A stretch of DNA of 64,000 bases from Cochleicola gelatinilyticus (GTDB lineage Bacteria; Bacteroidota; Bacteroidia; Flavobacteriales; Flavobacteriaceae): positions 186,001 through 250,000 of the forward strand of contig NZ_LRXL01000052.1 in the NCBI RefSeq assembly GCF_001637325.1, given 5' to 3'. Shown piece by piece: positions 17,819-27,368 of the stretch; the stretch's first letter is position 1, and each line of letters starts with the position of its first letter. The notes under the pieces were generated by a model. That model did not search any database. It was not told where the DNA came from and was given only the letters and a program-made list of their open reading frames with translations. A program made the translations under genes and the position numbers.

Positions 17819-19444
17819 TTATCCTAGAAATGGATATTTATAATCTGTTGGAGTTACAAAGGTTTCTTTTATCATTCTTGGAGAAATCCATCGATATAAG
17901 TTTAATTTGCTTCCTGCTTTATCGTTGGTTCCACTCGCTCTAGCACCACCAAAGGGTTGTTGACCTACAACTGCACCTGTCGGCTTATCGTTAATGTAAA
18001 AGTTTCCTGCAGCATTTTCTAAAGCACGCACGGCATTTTCAAGCTCGTACCGATCTTCACTAAATACAGCACCTGTTAATGCGTATTCTCCAGTCTCGTC
18101 CACTAATTGAAGTGTTTTTTCCCAATCCTTATCGTCGTACACATAAATGGTAACCACTGGCCCGAATAATTCGGTACACATGGTGGTATAATTAGGATCT
18201 TCAGTTACGATTACGGTAGGCTCAATAAAATATCCTTTACTTTTATCGTATCCACCTCCTGCGATTATAGAGGCTTTTTTATCTTTTTTAGCTTGATCGA
18301 TAAAACTTGCTAATTTGTCAAAAGAACCTTCATGAATAACAGCTGTTATAAAATTCTCCATTTGTTCTGGAGATCCCATCTTAAAGGAATTCATGTCAGC
18401 TAATAAGAATTTCTCTACATCTTTCCAAATGCTTTTAGATATGTAGCAACGACTTGCGGCACTACATTTTTGTCCTTGAAATTCGAAAGCTCCTCTAGCA
18501 ATCGCTGTTGCTACTTGTTGAGGATTAGCAGTTTTATGAGCAACAATAAAGTCTTTACCACCTGTTTCACCTACAATTCTTGGATAGGTCTTGTAGTTAT
18601 GAATGTTCGTTCCAATTTTTTGCCAAATATCTTTAAATACATGAGTTGATCCAGTAAAATGAATTCCACTAAAATCAGGACTTGCCAAAACCGTATCGGT
18701 AATCATAACGGGGTCTCCCATAACCATGTTAATAACTCCGGGAGGAACTCCTGCCTCTTCAAAAATGTCCAGAATTACTTTTGCAGAATATACTTGGCTG
18801 TCACTTGGTTTCCAAACAACTACATTCCCCATTAAAGCAGCACTTGCTGGTAAATTTCCTGCGATGGCTGTAAAGTTAAAAGGTGTAATCGCATATACAA
18901 ATCCTTCTAAGGGACGGTACTCAAGTCGGTTCCATGCGCCAGATGTAGATGCAGGTTGTTCTGCATATATCTCGGTCATGTACTGTACATTGAAACGTAA
19001 AAAATCGATTAACTCACATGCGGCATCAATTTCCGCCTGATAAATATTTTTAGATTGAGCCAGCATCGTTGCGGCATTAATCTTAGCTCGGTAGGGTCCA
19101 GCAATTAATTCAGCAGCACGAAGAAAAATCCCTGCACGTTGTTCCCATGGCATTTGAGACCATTTTTTACGAGCTTCTAAAGCAGTTTCAATTGCTTCGT
19201 CAACGTGTTTTTTTTCTGCTTTATGATAACTTCCTAACACATGTTGATGATCGTGCGGACAAGACATCGTCGCGGTGTCTTTAGTTTTTACGTCCTTTCC
19301 ATTTATGTACAAGGGTACCTCTACAGTACTGTTGTACATTTGTTTGTACGTTTTGCTTACTTCTGCACGTTCCGGTGAGCCCGGTGCGTAATCTTTTACC
19401 GGTTCGTTTACCGGGACTGGCACTTCAAAAAATCCTTTTCCCAT
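17819..19444 (-). CDS. pruA: L-glutamate gamma-semialdehyde (1-pyrroline-5-carboxylate) dehydrogenase
   Basis: Oxidises glutamate semialdehyde to glutamate with NAD+, second step of proline breakdown. Features of the aldehyde dehydrogenase superfamily: NAD site in ITPFNFTAIAGNLPASAALMGNVVVWKPSD, FTGSTHVFKDIWQKIG, catalytic Glu in GETGGKDF and catalytic Cys in FEFQGQKCSAASRCYIS, then ELFGPVVTIYVY. N-terminal segment with VNEPVKDYAPGSPERAEV and length of 541 residues fit the stand-alone P5CDH family, not bifunctional PutA. A -7 element lies at 19518-19525, giving a leader of about 70 bases with a small hairpin (19462-19481). Confidence 0.93.
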   Translation of the reverse strand: MGKGFFEVPVPVNEPVKDYAPGSPERAEVSKTYKQMYNSTVEVPLYINGKDVKTKDTATMSCPHDHQHVLGSYHKAEKKHVDEAIETALEARKKWSQMPWEQRAGIFLRAAELIAGPYRAKINAATMLAQSKNIYQAEIDAACELIDFLRFNVQYMTEIYAEQPASTSGAWNRLEYRPLEGFVYAITPFNFTAIAGNLPASAALMGNVVVWKPSDSQVYSAKVILDIFEEAGVPPGVINMVMGDPVMITDTVLASPDFSGIHFTGSTHVFKDIWQKIGTNIHNYKTYPRIVGETGGKDFIVAHKTANPQQVATAIARGAFEFQGQKCSAASRCYISKSIWKDVEKFLLADMNSFKMGSPEQMENFITAVIHEGSFDKLASFIDQAKKDKKASIIAGGGYDKSKGYFIEPTVIVTEDPNYTTMCTELFGPVVTIYVYDDKDWEKTLQLVDETGEYALTGAVFSEDRYELENAVRALENAAGNFYINDKPTGAVVGQQPFGGARASGTNDKAGSKLNLYRWISPRMIKETFVTPTDYKYPFLG

Positions 19445-19517
19445 AGAAAATTTAACTTTTAACCTTCAGAAAACAGAAGGTCTATTAATACTTATTTTAT
19501 CTTCTTTTTTGTGGTTG

Positions 19518-19525
19518 CAAAGGTA
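19518..19525 (-). promoter_or_regulatory. -7 element for pruA
   Basis: Minus strand TACCTTTG matches TAnnTTTG, identical to the trkA element; 73 bases before the pruA ATG. Confidence 0.45.
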
Positions 19526-19660
19526 CGAATTTAGAAGCATGAAACCTTGCGTTCCGTATTTCAAAAAAAATTGAAGGTTTGTGCTGTAATTAGCCTGTAA
19601 AAATGTGGCATTTTCCAGAAGGTTTCGTAAGTTTCTCGATTAAAATAAGACCACCTTTCT

Positions 19661-20365
19661 ATGTGTACGGTAACCTTTATTCCAAAATCTGGAACTAATT
19701 TTATTTTAACGTCGAATAGAGATGAAGCTCCAACGCGAATGACACTTTCTCCACAGCGCTATACTGTTAATGATACGAAGCTATTGTTTCCTAAAGATAC
19801 TTTGGCTGGGGGAACCTGGATTGGAGTTAGTGAACACAATCGATTAATATGTTTGTTAAATGGGGGTTTTGCTCCTCATAAGCGCAAATCATCCTATCGG
19901 TTAAGTCGAGGTGTAATTGTGACCGATCTACTCACAGCCAAAGATGTTGTTTCTGAAATAAAAGCATACGATTTTAACGGTATCGAACCCTTTACTATTA
20001 TTCTGGTAGATTGGTCGAAACAGCTTCAGTTATACGAATTGGTTTGGAATGGAGTAGAAGCACACTTTAAAGAGAAACCTCTGGCACCACACATCTGGTC
20101 TTCTTCCTTACTATATTCCGAAGGCGTAAAGAATAAACGTAAAAAGTGGTTTTCTGAATTTATTTTTAATGCTTTAAACCCTTCTGAAACAGAAATTTTA
20201 AATTTTCACAAAACGGCGGGCGAAGGCGATTTGCATACTAATCTCGTTATGGATCGTGATTTTGTAAAAACAAAAAGTATGACTCAAGTTTCACATACTA
20301 CTCATGGAACAACAATGCGGTATGAAGATCTTGAAACCCAACAAATAACCACAACCACTATTTGA
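19661..20365 (+). CDS. NRDE-family (TANGO2-like) protein
   Basis: Begins with the family hallmark MCTVTF and has the name-giving NRDE motif at residues 19-22 (TSNRDEAPTR). LAGGTWIGVSEHNRLICLLNGG follows, typical for the family. 234 residues. The N-terminal Cys2 would become the first residue after Met removal, as in N-terminal nucleophile hydrolase folds; the biochemical role is unsettled (eukaryotic TANGO2 is linked to Golgi and heme or lipid handling). Its stop codon overlaps the TTG start of the next gene (TTGA), so the two are coupled. Confidence 0.85.
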   Translation: MCTVTFIPKSGTNFILTSNRDEAPTRMTLSPQRYTVNDTKLLFPKDTLAGGTWIGVSEHNRLICLLNGGFAPHKRKSSYRLSRGVIVTDLLTAKDVVSEIKAYDFNGIEPFTIILVDWSKQLQLYELVWNGVEAHFKEKPLAPHIWSSSLLYSEGVKNKRKKWFSEFIFNALNPSETEILNFHKTAGEGDLHTNLVMDRDFVKTKSMTQVSHTTHGTTMRYEDLETQQITTTTI

Positions 20366-21393
20366 AATCTACAGGAAAAATAATCGTGCTTGCCTTTCCC
20401 GATACGTTTGTAACGATGAGTGAGGAATGGATTTGTAAAGTATTGCCTTTGGTTGGTTTAGGAACCAAAGAATATATAAAAGCGGGGCATGCTGCATTAG
20501 TGCTTATTGAAAATAAAACTGGCGCGGCACGGTATTTTGACTTCGGAAGATATGTCACTCCAAAAGGATTTGGAAGAGTGCGTGGCGCAAATACCGATGC
20601 TGAACTTGAAATCCCATTTAAAGCGAACATTTCTGAAACAGGTTCGTTAAAAAACACACATGATTTTCTTTTATGGCTGGATGCTAATCCCTTAAAAACC
20701 CATGGAGAAGGACGTTTGCTCGCCTCTGTATGTGATGCGATTCATTTTAAAAATGCCGAAAAGTACATCGGCCAATTACAAGAACGAGGAAGCATTCCGT
20801 ACGGTGCATTCGATAAAACAGGAAGCAATTGTTCTCGTTTTGTAACCGATACTATTTTAGCAGCCACAAACCACAAAGGAATTCGCAAAGCACTTTTATT
20901 TAATAAATTATTCACCCCTAGTACGGTTGGGAATGTAGAAAAAGCTGCATCACAACGAGAAGTTTTTGAGGTTAAAAATGGAAAGATTGATCTGTTTCAA
21001 GGGAGTGCCCTAAAAGAAAATCTCACCAATTATTTTGATGTTGCTAAGAAAACACCCGCTATAAAGGTGGTTGCCTCTAAAAATTCTTCGGAAACAATAA
21101 AGAAAAGTACGCTTCAAAAATTAACCGGAACAGGAAGTAGTGCTTATTTCGAATTGCTCCAAGAACCACTTTCTACAGACCATTATCGCATACGCCGTTA
21201 CAATGAACTTATGGAAATTGACTTCGATGGGGTGTATTTTTCAGAAGAATTTGAAGCTTCAGAGGCGTATGTATTTACGTATGATTCGCATTGTGAATTT
21301 TGCCATGTGTTTCAGAATAATAAAAAAATAAAACTTCAGAAGATCGCTAGCTATGCCGAGTTTAGTTCACGGCAAAAGGAGCATTCAGTTTAA
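20362..21393 (+). CDS. Conserved hypothetical protein, DUF6695-like
   Basis: A 343-residue soluble protein with no signal peptide. Starts at TTG overlapping the stop of the NRDE gene. The N-terminal half shows FPDTFVTMSEEW and AGHAALVLIE, RYFDFGRYVTPKGFGRVRG and later GSNCSRFVTDTIL, a pattern (His, then Asn-Cys-Ser-Arg) reminiscent of papain-like NlpC/P60 or DUF4105-type peptidase folds; this likeness is by eye only. The DUF number is from memory. The 3' end overlaps the convergent apaG gene by 32 bases. Confidence 0.6.
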   Translation: MKSTGKIIVLAFPDTFVTMSEEWICKVLPLVGLGTKEYIKAGHAALVLIENKTGAARYFDFGRYVTPKGFGRVRGANTDAELEIPFKANISETGSLKNTHDFLLWLDANPLKTHGEGRLLASVCDAIHFKNAEKYIGQLQERGSIPYGAFDKTGSNCSRFVTDTILAATNHKGIRKALLFNKLFTPSTVGNVEKAASQREVFEVKNGKIDLFQGSALKENLTNYFDVAKKTPAIKVVASKNSSETIKKSTLQKLTGTGSSAYFELLQEPLSTDHYRIRRYNELMEIDFDGVYFSEEFEASEAYVFTYDSHCEFCHVFQNNKKIKLQKIASYAEFSSRQKEHSV

Positions 21394-21748
21394 AATTAGG
21401 AATTGCAACTTTAAACAAGCTGTTCGTGGAGAAGTTAATCATACGGTAATAGCCTTGCATAGAACCAAACGGAGATTGTAACAGGCAACCACTACTGTAG
21501 GTGTGTTTTTCGCCCGACTTTAATGTTGGTTGCACTCCAATAACACCATCGCCCTCAACAACTTCTACAGCGTTTAAAGAATCTCGTATTTCCCAGTATC
21601 GTGATGCTAGTTGTACAGTATGCTCACTTTGGTTTTCTATGGTAATGGTGTAGGAAAAGGCATATTGCGTTTTAATATCTTCGTAATAGGCCCCTTCAAA
21701 CCGTGTTACGATAGAAACTTTTATGCCTTGTGTTATTAATTGTACCAT
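21362..21748 (-). CDS. apaG: ApaG protein
   Basis: Small single-domain protein of 128 residues with the ApaG fold: IKVSIVTRFE, YAFSYTITIENQSEHTVQLASRYWEIRDS, VVEGDGVIGVQPTLKSGEKHTYSSGCLLQSPFGSMQGYYRM. Known as a beta-sandwich protein linked to Co2+/Mg2+ tolerance in enterobacteria, function otherwise uncertain. Six bases after the DUF3667 gene, so co-transcribed with it. Confidence 0.93.
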   Translation of the reverse strand: MVQLITQGIKVSIVTRFEGAYYEDIKTQYAFSYTITIENQSEHTVQLASRYWEIRDSLNAVEVVEGDGVIGVQPTLKSGEKHTYSSGCLLQSPFGSMQGYYRMINFSTNSLFKVAIPNFKLNAPFAVN

Positions 21749-21754
21749 CTATTA

Positions 21755-22930
21755 TTAATATAACGCTGCCGATATAAATAGAAAGATCAGTCCGGCAATT
21801 GTTGTGCTGATCCAGAAAAATATATTTAAAAATACAAATTTTATTATGGTTATCAAACGTTTTTGCTGGTAGTAATTGCGTAATGCTTTATAAAAGTAAA
21901 ATGGGCCAATAATTAAAAATAAAAGACCTTGTAAAATGTCTGTACCTATAATAAGGTCGGGTATCATTGCAATAAGAAGTGCCAAAAAAACAAAACTGAA
22001 AATATGAAACAGAAAGACCAAATGCTCCATATAATAGCGTTTTTTTCTATAATATAAGAGCCATAGAAAAAGCGCTAAGATCGGAGAACAGAAAAATAAA
22101 AAGAAAGGTGTTTTCTGAACCATATAGTTGATAAAACCATAGGGGTTTTCTTTAATGCGCTCTATAGATTCTACTTTTTCATACATCCATTTGTTAAATG
22201 CTGTTTTGGGATGTTTTAAACTGTCGAGTGCTATCTCTGCTTGTTTAATTTCATTGCGTTCGTAAAAGCCTCTGTATATACCAAACCTTTCGTAGATGCG
22301 TTCACCAGAAGAAAGGGATTGTAATTCTTTTTCAGAAAGGTAAGTGTAGTCGTATTCGTATTCTTCGGTTTGTTTTGTTTTAGTTGCGGTAGAATCGTTT
22401 TTGCTCGCAAGTGTATCGTTGCGGACGATTTTATTTTGTTGTTGGGTGCTAGAATCAATTTTAATTTTTAAAATTCCTACATCAAGATCTTTTTTCTTTC
22501 CGTCATCAATACCAGTATAAATATTTTCGAATTCATCTTGGGGGCTGTTATCTTCGAAATAGGTGACGACACTGTACAATAAAAAATAGATAATAGAAAC
22601 ACTCAAAAAAAATCGAAACGGATTTGCATATTTTAAACGCTGCCCCTTCATGTAATTTCGGGTAATTCTGCCAGGTCTAAAAAGTAGGTCGGTAATGGTG
22701 TATCGCAATCGAGAATCATAGCTGATCACGCTACTTAAAAATTCTAAAACAAAGTCTTTCAGCGATAAGGGCTTCGTGCTATTAAGCTGTGAGCAGTATG
22801 GGCAATAAACATCGCTAAGATCTAACGGTTGTCCGCAATTAAGACATGTGTTGCTCCTGTATTTAAAATGTTTCCTACTGTCTTCGGAAACCTTTTTATT
22901 TAATTTTTTAGGTATTTTTTTGCTCACCAA
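21755..22930 (-). CDS. DUF3667 zinc-ribbon membrane protein
   Basis: An N-terminal zinc ribbon CLNCGQPLDLSDVYCPYCSQ (two CxxC pairs, residues about 34-53) is followed by the DUF3667 stretch LRYTITDLLFRPGRITRNYMKGQR and a first membrane helix, a charged middle of about 150 residues, and then four hydrophobic helices in the last third. 391 residues. Function unknown in the family. The start is TTG at 22930 or GTG at 22927. Followed directly by apaG. Confidence 0.85.
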   Translation of the reverse strand: MVSKKIPKKLNKKVSEDSRKHFKYRSNTCLNCGQPLDLSDVYCPYCSQLNSTKPLSLKDFVLEFLSSVISYDSRLRYTITDLLFRPGRITRNYMKGQRLKYANPFRFFLSVSIIYFLLYSVVTYFEDNSPQDEFENIYTGIDDGKKKDLDVGILKIKIDSSTQQQNKIVRNDTLASKNDSTATKTKQTEEYEYDYTYLSEKELQSLSSGERIYERFGIYRGFYERNEIKQAEIALDSLKHPKTAFNKWMYEKVESIERIKENPYGFINYMVQKTPFFLFFCSPILALFLWLLYYRKKRYYMEHLVFLFHIFSFVFLALLIAMIPDLIIGTDILQGLLFLIIGPFYFYKALRNYYQQKRLITIIKFVFLNIFFWISTTIAGLIFLFISAALY

Positions 22931-23049
22931 GTAAAAGTAAAATTTTATTCTAAATATGAAAGTGAGTAAGCAATTAAATTGAATGCGTTCGCATTTATAT
23001 TGAAATAGCTAGCTTAGAAAAATGTGTTTTTAATTTATAGTTTTAAAAA

Positions 23050-24438
23050 TTACTGCTGAAACACTTCTGGCGCTTTTAATTCGGGGTGTTTAGCTACGAA
23101 ATTCTCCAATACCTCAAAGAAATTTAAGATTTCCTCTTTACTATTTCCTGAGTTAATTGTTACCAAACGCACAAATTCAGTGTGGTTGAAATGACCAAAT
23201 CCTACCATGAGCGATCCTTGTTTGTATAAAGCGGTACAAAGTTGTTGAGCTGGGATGTTCTTGTAATTAAAACACACAGAAATCGAGTCTTTAAAACTGT
23301 ATAACGTGTAATCGGGATGGTTGTTAATATACTCACGGGCTACTTCCGACAGATGAAATTGGTGATTAATAATCGATTCTAGACCATTTGTGCCGACCGA
23401 TTTCCAAAGTGTCCAAAATTTTAAGGCATCGTTGCGGCGTCCACATTGCAAGGAGGTTTTTCCTAAATTATAGTCATCACCATCGGTTTGATACAAATAT
23501 GCTGCATCGTTAGAAAACGAATCGTACAAATATTTTTTATGCTTTGTTACAATAATAGAACAACTTAAAGGCGTGCCTAACATTTTATGTGCATTTACAC
23601 TAAAAGAATCGGTTTCTTCAAGTCCATCTACCAAATGGTTGTATTTTTTACTGAAGATTACTCCACCACAATACGCACCATCCACATGCAGCCAAAGATT
23701 GTATTTTTTACAAATTTTACTTAATGGAGGAATGGCATCGAAAGCACCTAATACTGTAGTTCCAGCAGTAGCATTTACAAAGAAAGGGTGGAAGTTGTCT
23801 TCACGATCTTTTTTAATTTGAGCCTCCAGTTTCGAAGGGATCATCTTTCCTTGCTCATCGGTGTCTATGTACCGAACTTGTTTGCGTCCAATGCCCATAA
23901 AAGCAGCATTCTTAGGAATGGAGTAATGTGATTCTGCGGAAGTGTATAACGTAAGTTTTTGCTGCACGCCCTCATGGGGAATAGTGTCGTTATAGGCGTC
24001 GCGAGCCATAACCATTGCCATAAAATTACTCATAGAACCTCCAGGTGCGAATGTACCATCGCTGTCGTTTCCGTATCCAATCATGTCACATATACGATGT
24101 AGGATTTCTTTTTCGATTCCTACTTGCGGTCCAGCAACTTTATAGGTATACATGCTGTTATTTAAAAGTACGGCCAATAGGTCTCCTAAAGTGGCTTTTG
24201 GTTTTCTACCACCGAATAACTGATTAAAAAACAAATTTGAAGCTGTTCTTGGGGTGTTTATTACTAAAGCTTCTAAAGTTTTTTCGAAATATGCTTCAGA
24301 AACGGGAGTGTCTTGAAGAGAAATATCTAGCGTTTCCAGTAAACGTTCTGCAGGAATCGGGGTGGCTACTGGTTGATCTTTTTCTGCCTTCAGTAATAAC
24401 GCACTTAGTTTATTGAATAATTCCAGTTCTTTTTTCAT
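23050..24438 (-). CDS. Group II pyridoxal-dependent amino acid decarboxylase
   Basis: Fold type I PLP enzyme of the glutamate/aromatic/diaminobutyrate decarboxylase group. Visible: NLFFNQLFGGRKPKATLGDLLAV, the substrate/PLP region GTFAPGGSMSNFMAMVMAR, the histidine stacking on PLP in AESHYSIPKNAAFMG, the DGAYCGG aspartate and the PLP lysine in SVNAHKMLGTPLSCSI. 462 residues, full length. The substrate cannot be read; the closest feel is L-2,4-diaminobutyrate or cysteine-sulfinate type decarboxylases. Stands alone between the DUF3667-apaG pair and the T9SS plug gene. Confidence 0.85.
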   Translation of the reverse strand: MKKELELFNKLSALLLKAEKDQPVATPIPAERLLETLDISLQDTPVSEAYFEKTLEALVINTPRTASNLFFNQLFGGRKPKATLGDLLAVLLNNSMYTYKVAGPQVGIEKEILHRICDMIGYGNDSDGTFAPGGSMSNFMAMVMARDAYNDTIPHEGVQQKLTLYTSAESHYSIPKNAAFMGIGRKQVRYIDTDEQGKMIPSKLEAQIKKDREDNFHPFFVNATAGTTVLGAFDAIPPLSKICKKYNLWLHVDGAYCGGVIFSKKYNHLVDGLEETDSFSVNAHKMLGTPLSCSIIVTKHKKYLYDSFSNDAAYLYQTDGDDYNLGKTSLQCGRRNDALKFWTLWKSVGTNGLESIINHQFHLSEVAREYINNHPDYTLYSFKDSISVCFNYKNIPAQQLCTALYKQGSLMVGFGHFNHTEFVRLVTINSGNSKEEILNFFEVLENFVAKHPELKAPEVFQQ

Positions 24439-24564
24439 AGGGTGTATTTCATTGCTTCGGAAGGGATCTTATTAAGCCTTATGGGTTCCGAAAAAATGTA
24501 TGTTTTGTAATAGTATGTTAAGGCTTTTGAAGGTTCTAAACAGAGCTGAAGTTTTTATGTTCTT

Positions 24565-25818
24565 TTAGTTGTCGGTAATGTTGTTTGAATTTCCTTTACC
24601 CATCCCTATAATTCGGTCGAATCGGGCGCCAAGATCTCTAAAATATACTACTACTGTATATTCGTTTTCAGTTTGCCAAAAGTTTCCGTCGATAGCACCT
24701 TCATCTACACTGCCATCACGATTAACCAAGACATATTTATAATCATAATATCCTTGTTTAAAAAGGCGTGTATTTTTATAAGTGTCACTAGCTTCATCGT
24801 ATTTCATATAGGTGCTTTCGTCGATCGTGTAATTATTGAAATTTCCGAAGAGGTGAATTTCTTTATTTTCAATAGGCTCAAAATATTGAAGGTTAAAATG
24901 CATCTTTACATAATCGGCTTCAATATTATTATTTTCAGCATCAATATTTCGTACTACAAAATTTCCGTTCACATCGGGGTTGTAGGTGTAAGGACGATCC
25001 TTGCGAGCGCCATTAGTGTATAGTATATTTTCGTATAAATCGCTCACTTCAACACGGCGTACACCATTGGTAGCCGCACGAATGTCTTTATTGTCGAAGC
25101 TGAGGTATTCATTTCCACCCCAAAAAGCAGACTCTTTATTATAGCGATAAATTAATTCTGTACCAATGGTATATTGTGGTTTTAAGTCGGTAATGGCTGT
25201 TTTTAAATTGCTGTTCTGAATAACCAGTGTTTTAACCGTTTGTTTTGGATTTATTAATAATAATGAAGGAGAGTTAATTGTGAATTGAACCAATTGTTGT
25301 TCTTCTATGTATTTAAAATCACGAACACGTTTTATAGATACGGAAACACCTACAACTTCTTCAATCACCATAAATTTTCGGGAAAAGATAAGTTCGCCAT
25401 CATCATTAAAAAGGCTTAATAAATAATTTCCGCTTTTTGTAATGCCTCGGGTTTCACGATTTGGAATGGAAAGTTGGTAATTGGAAAATATCTGAAGCGT
25501 ATTTAAAGAATTTTCATAGGTTTCAATACGTACATCATCAAAACCATTTAAATATTCTCCTTTAGAAAGGTCGCTTGGAGTCCAGTCGAAATTGTGATGG
25601 GTAATAGTATAGTAAAAATCTTCTTCTCGGCCATTTAACGCATCGAAAGTTAGTTGTAAACGTTGCCCCAATTTAATAATGGGTAATTCACTTTGCGCAG
25701 TGTTTCCACGAAACTGAATCGTTTTAATGTAAGGCGGAGCTGCCTTTTCTTGAACTTGCGCATGACTGTTAAAGAGCATCCCGAAGAGGAATAAAGTACA
25801 CAGAATTTTTTGAAACAT
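24565..25818 (-). CDS. Type IX secretion system plug protein (DUF5103)
   Basis: Signal peptide about 1-20 (FNSHAQ), N-terminal beta domain (PPYIKTIQFRGN, EDFYYTITHHNFDWTPSDLSKGEYLNGF) and the family core (SNYQLSIPNRETRGITKSGNYLLSLF, EVVGVSVSIKRVRDFKYIEEQQLVQF), then a C-terminal domain with LFGNFNNYTIDESTYMKYD. This matches the DUF5103 family, whose Flavobacterium member was found closing the lateral opening of the SprA translocon when PorV is absent (literature knowledge). 417 residues. The SprA gene is not in this window; the gene is monocistronic. Confidence 0.85.
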   Translation of the reverse strand: MFQKILCTLFLFGMLFNSHAQVQEKAAPPYIKTIQFRGNTAQSELPIIKLGQRLQLTFDALNGREEDFYYTITHHNFDWTPSDLSKGEYLNGFDDVRIETYENSLNTLQIFSNYQLSIPNRETRGITKSGNYLLSLFNDDGELIFSRKFMVIEEVVGVSVSIKRVRDFKYIEEQQLVQFTINSPSLLLINPKQTVKTLVIQNSNLKTAITDLKPQYTIGTELIYRYNKESAFWGGNEYLSFDNKDIRAATNGVRRVEVSDLYENILYTNGARKDRPYTYNPDVNGNFVVRNIDAENNNIEADYVKMHFNLQYFEPIENKEIHLFGNFNNYTIDESTYMKYDEASDTYKNTRLFKQGYYDYKYVLVNRDGSVDEGAIDGNFWQTENEYTVVVYFRDLGARFDRIIGMGKGNSNNITDN

Positions 25819-25915
25819 AAATGGTGTTTTAGGTGGATAAAGATAAACAATTTTTGTGCCCTAATATTGTAGCGTGATATGCGTAGCTTTTTTCTGAAGA
25901 AAATTCGTTTAATTC

Positions 25916-25947
25916 TTGTGAGATGCTAACTTAAATTTATAAATTTG
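25916..25947 (+). promoter_or_regulatory. Promoter of the nqr operon
   Basis: -7 element TAAATTTG at 25940-25947 and a TTG at 25916-25918, spaced 21 bases, a good match to the Bacteroidota TTG/TAnnTTTG promoter. Transcription should start near 25952, giving a leader of about 60 bases. Confidence 0.6.
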
Positions 25948-25959
25948 CACTCCCTAAAT

Positions 25960-26005
25960 CCCGATAACTTTCGGGTGGGGTTTCAAAAGAGAATTTTAAC
26001 ACCAC
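25960..26005 (+). promoter_or_regulatory. Two hairpins in the nqrA leader
   Basis: A short hairpin CCCGA/TCGGG (25960-25975, 6-base loop) is followed by an imperfect stem between GTGGGGTTTCAAAA (25975-25988) and TTTTAACACCAC (25994-26005), ending 6 bases before the nqrA ATG. It could influence translation of nqrA; no known riboswitch class is recognised. Confidence 0.3.
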
Positions 26006-26011
26006 TATCCT

Positions 26012-27364
26012 ATGTCCAAAGACATTAAGATTAAAAAAGGGATGACCATTCGTTTAAAAGGCGAAGCGGATAAAACACTCTCTAACGCGCCGCGTTCCAG
26101 AACTTTTACAATCAGACCTTCAGATCTTCATTTAATTACTCCTAAAATGGTAGTTAAAGAAGGTGCCAAAGTACAAGCGGGAGACACCCTCTTTTATAGC
26201 AAAGCAGATGAAGCAATAAAATTCACCTCTCCAGTAAGCGGAACGCTTACTACCATAGAAAGAGGTGCGAAACGAGTAATCACCGAGATTTTAATCGAAG
26301 GAGATGCACAGGACAGTTTTAAGGATTTCGGAACTCTTAATCCGACTTCGGCAGATGCTGCGCTTATTAAAGCTCGTCTTTTAGAAGCAGGTTGTTGGCC
26401 ATTTATAAAACAACGTCCGTACGATGTAATCGCTAATTCTGAAGCAACACCAAGAGATATTTTTGTTTCGGCCTATGCCAGTGCTCCTTTAAGTGCCGAT
26501 TACGATTTTACGCTTGTAGGTAAAGAGCCTGAGTTACAAGCTGCTGTAACTGCTCTTAGTAAACTTACTGAAGGCAAGGTGCATGTAGGAGTTGATGCTA
26601 AAGGGAATTCACAATTTAAGGGATTAACCGATATTACAGTTCACGATGTATATGGACCCCATCCTGCAGGAAACGTAGGGACTCAAATCGCCATGATCGC
26701 TCCTGTTAATAAAGGAGAGACTGTATGGACAATTGCTCCTCAGGATCTTGTAATTATTGGGGAATTGTTGTTAACTGGAAAATATAATGCTGAGCGAATC
26801 ATTGCTTTAAGTGGTTCTTCAGTAAAAGCGCCAAAATATTATCGAACACGAATAGGTGCAGAGGTGTCTACCTTTGTATACGATTCTGGTTTGGATGAGG
26901 AGAATGTGCGTGTTATTAGCGGAGATGTGTTAACAGGAACAAAAGTTTCTTTAAAGAAGCATTTAGGATTTTATCATAATACAGTTACTGTCATTCCGGA
27001 GGGAGATGATTACGACTTTTTTGGATGGAACAAACCAGTATTTAATAAAATATCAGCGTCAAGAGCATTAACGTTCTCTTGGATGTTTCCGAAGAAAAAA
27101 TTTGAACTAGACACCAATACAAACGGTGAGCATAGAGCTTTCGTACTTACTGGAAATTATGAGCAAGTATTTCCAATGGACATTTATCCGTTGCAAATCT
27201 TAAAAGCTTGTATGGTTCAGGACTTAGATGCAATGGAGGCTTTAGGAATGTATGAAGTAGCTCCCGAGGACTTCGCACTTACCGAGTTCATTTGTGTTTC
27301 AAAACAACCGCATCAACAGATCATTCGTAATGGTCTTGATTTAATGTATAAAGAAATAGGATAA
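26012..27364 (+). CDS. nqrA: Na+-translocating NADH:quinone reductase subunit A
   Basis: Peripheral subunit A of the sodium-pumping respiratory complex (NADH to quinone, Na+ out). Start MSKDIKIKKGMTIRLKGEAD, then TFTIRPSDLHLITPKMVVKEGAKVQAGDTLFY, and GPHPAGNVGTQIAMI (near residue 220) are all NqrA signatures. 450 residues, usual length. First gene of the operon A-B-C-D-E-F with 4-base spacing to nqrB. Preceded by the best promoter match of the window. Confidence 0.97.
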   Translation: MSKDIKIKKGMTIRLKGEADKTLSNAPRSRTFTIRPSDLHLITPKMVVKEGAKVQAGDTLFYSKADEAIKFTSPVSGTLTTIERGAKRVITEILIEGDAQDSFKDFGTLNPTSADAALIKARLLEAGCWPFIKQRPYDVIANSEATPRDIFVSAYASAPLSADYDFTLVGKEPELQAAVTALSKLTEGKVHVGVDAKGNSQFKGLTDITVHDVYGPHPAGNVGTQIAMIAPVNKGETVWTIAPQDLVIIGELLLTGKYNAERIIALSGSSVKAPKYYRTRIGAEVSTFVYDSGLDEENVRVISGDVLTGTKVSLKKHLGFYHNTVTVIPEGDDYDFFGWNKPVFNKISASRALTFSWMFPKKKFELDTNTNGEHRAFVLTGNYEQVFPMDIYPLQILKACMVQDLDAMEALGMYEVAPEDFALTEFICVSKQPHQQIIRNGLDLMYKEIG

Positions 27365-27368
27365 CGCT

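Noticed and set aside
19462-19481. Hairpin in the pruA leader as a riboswitch
   Set aside because: Only a 6-bp stem with no further conserved structure; too little to call.
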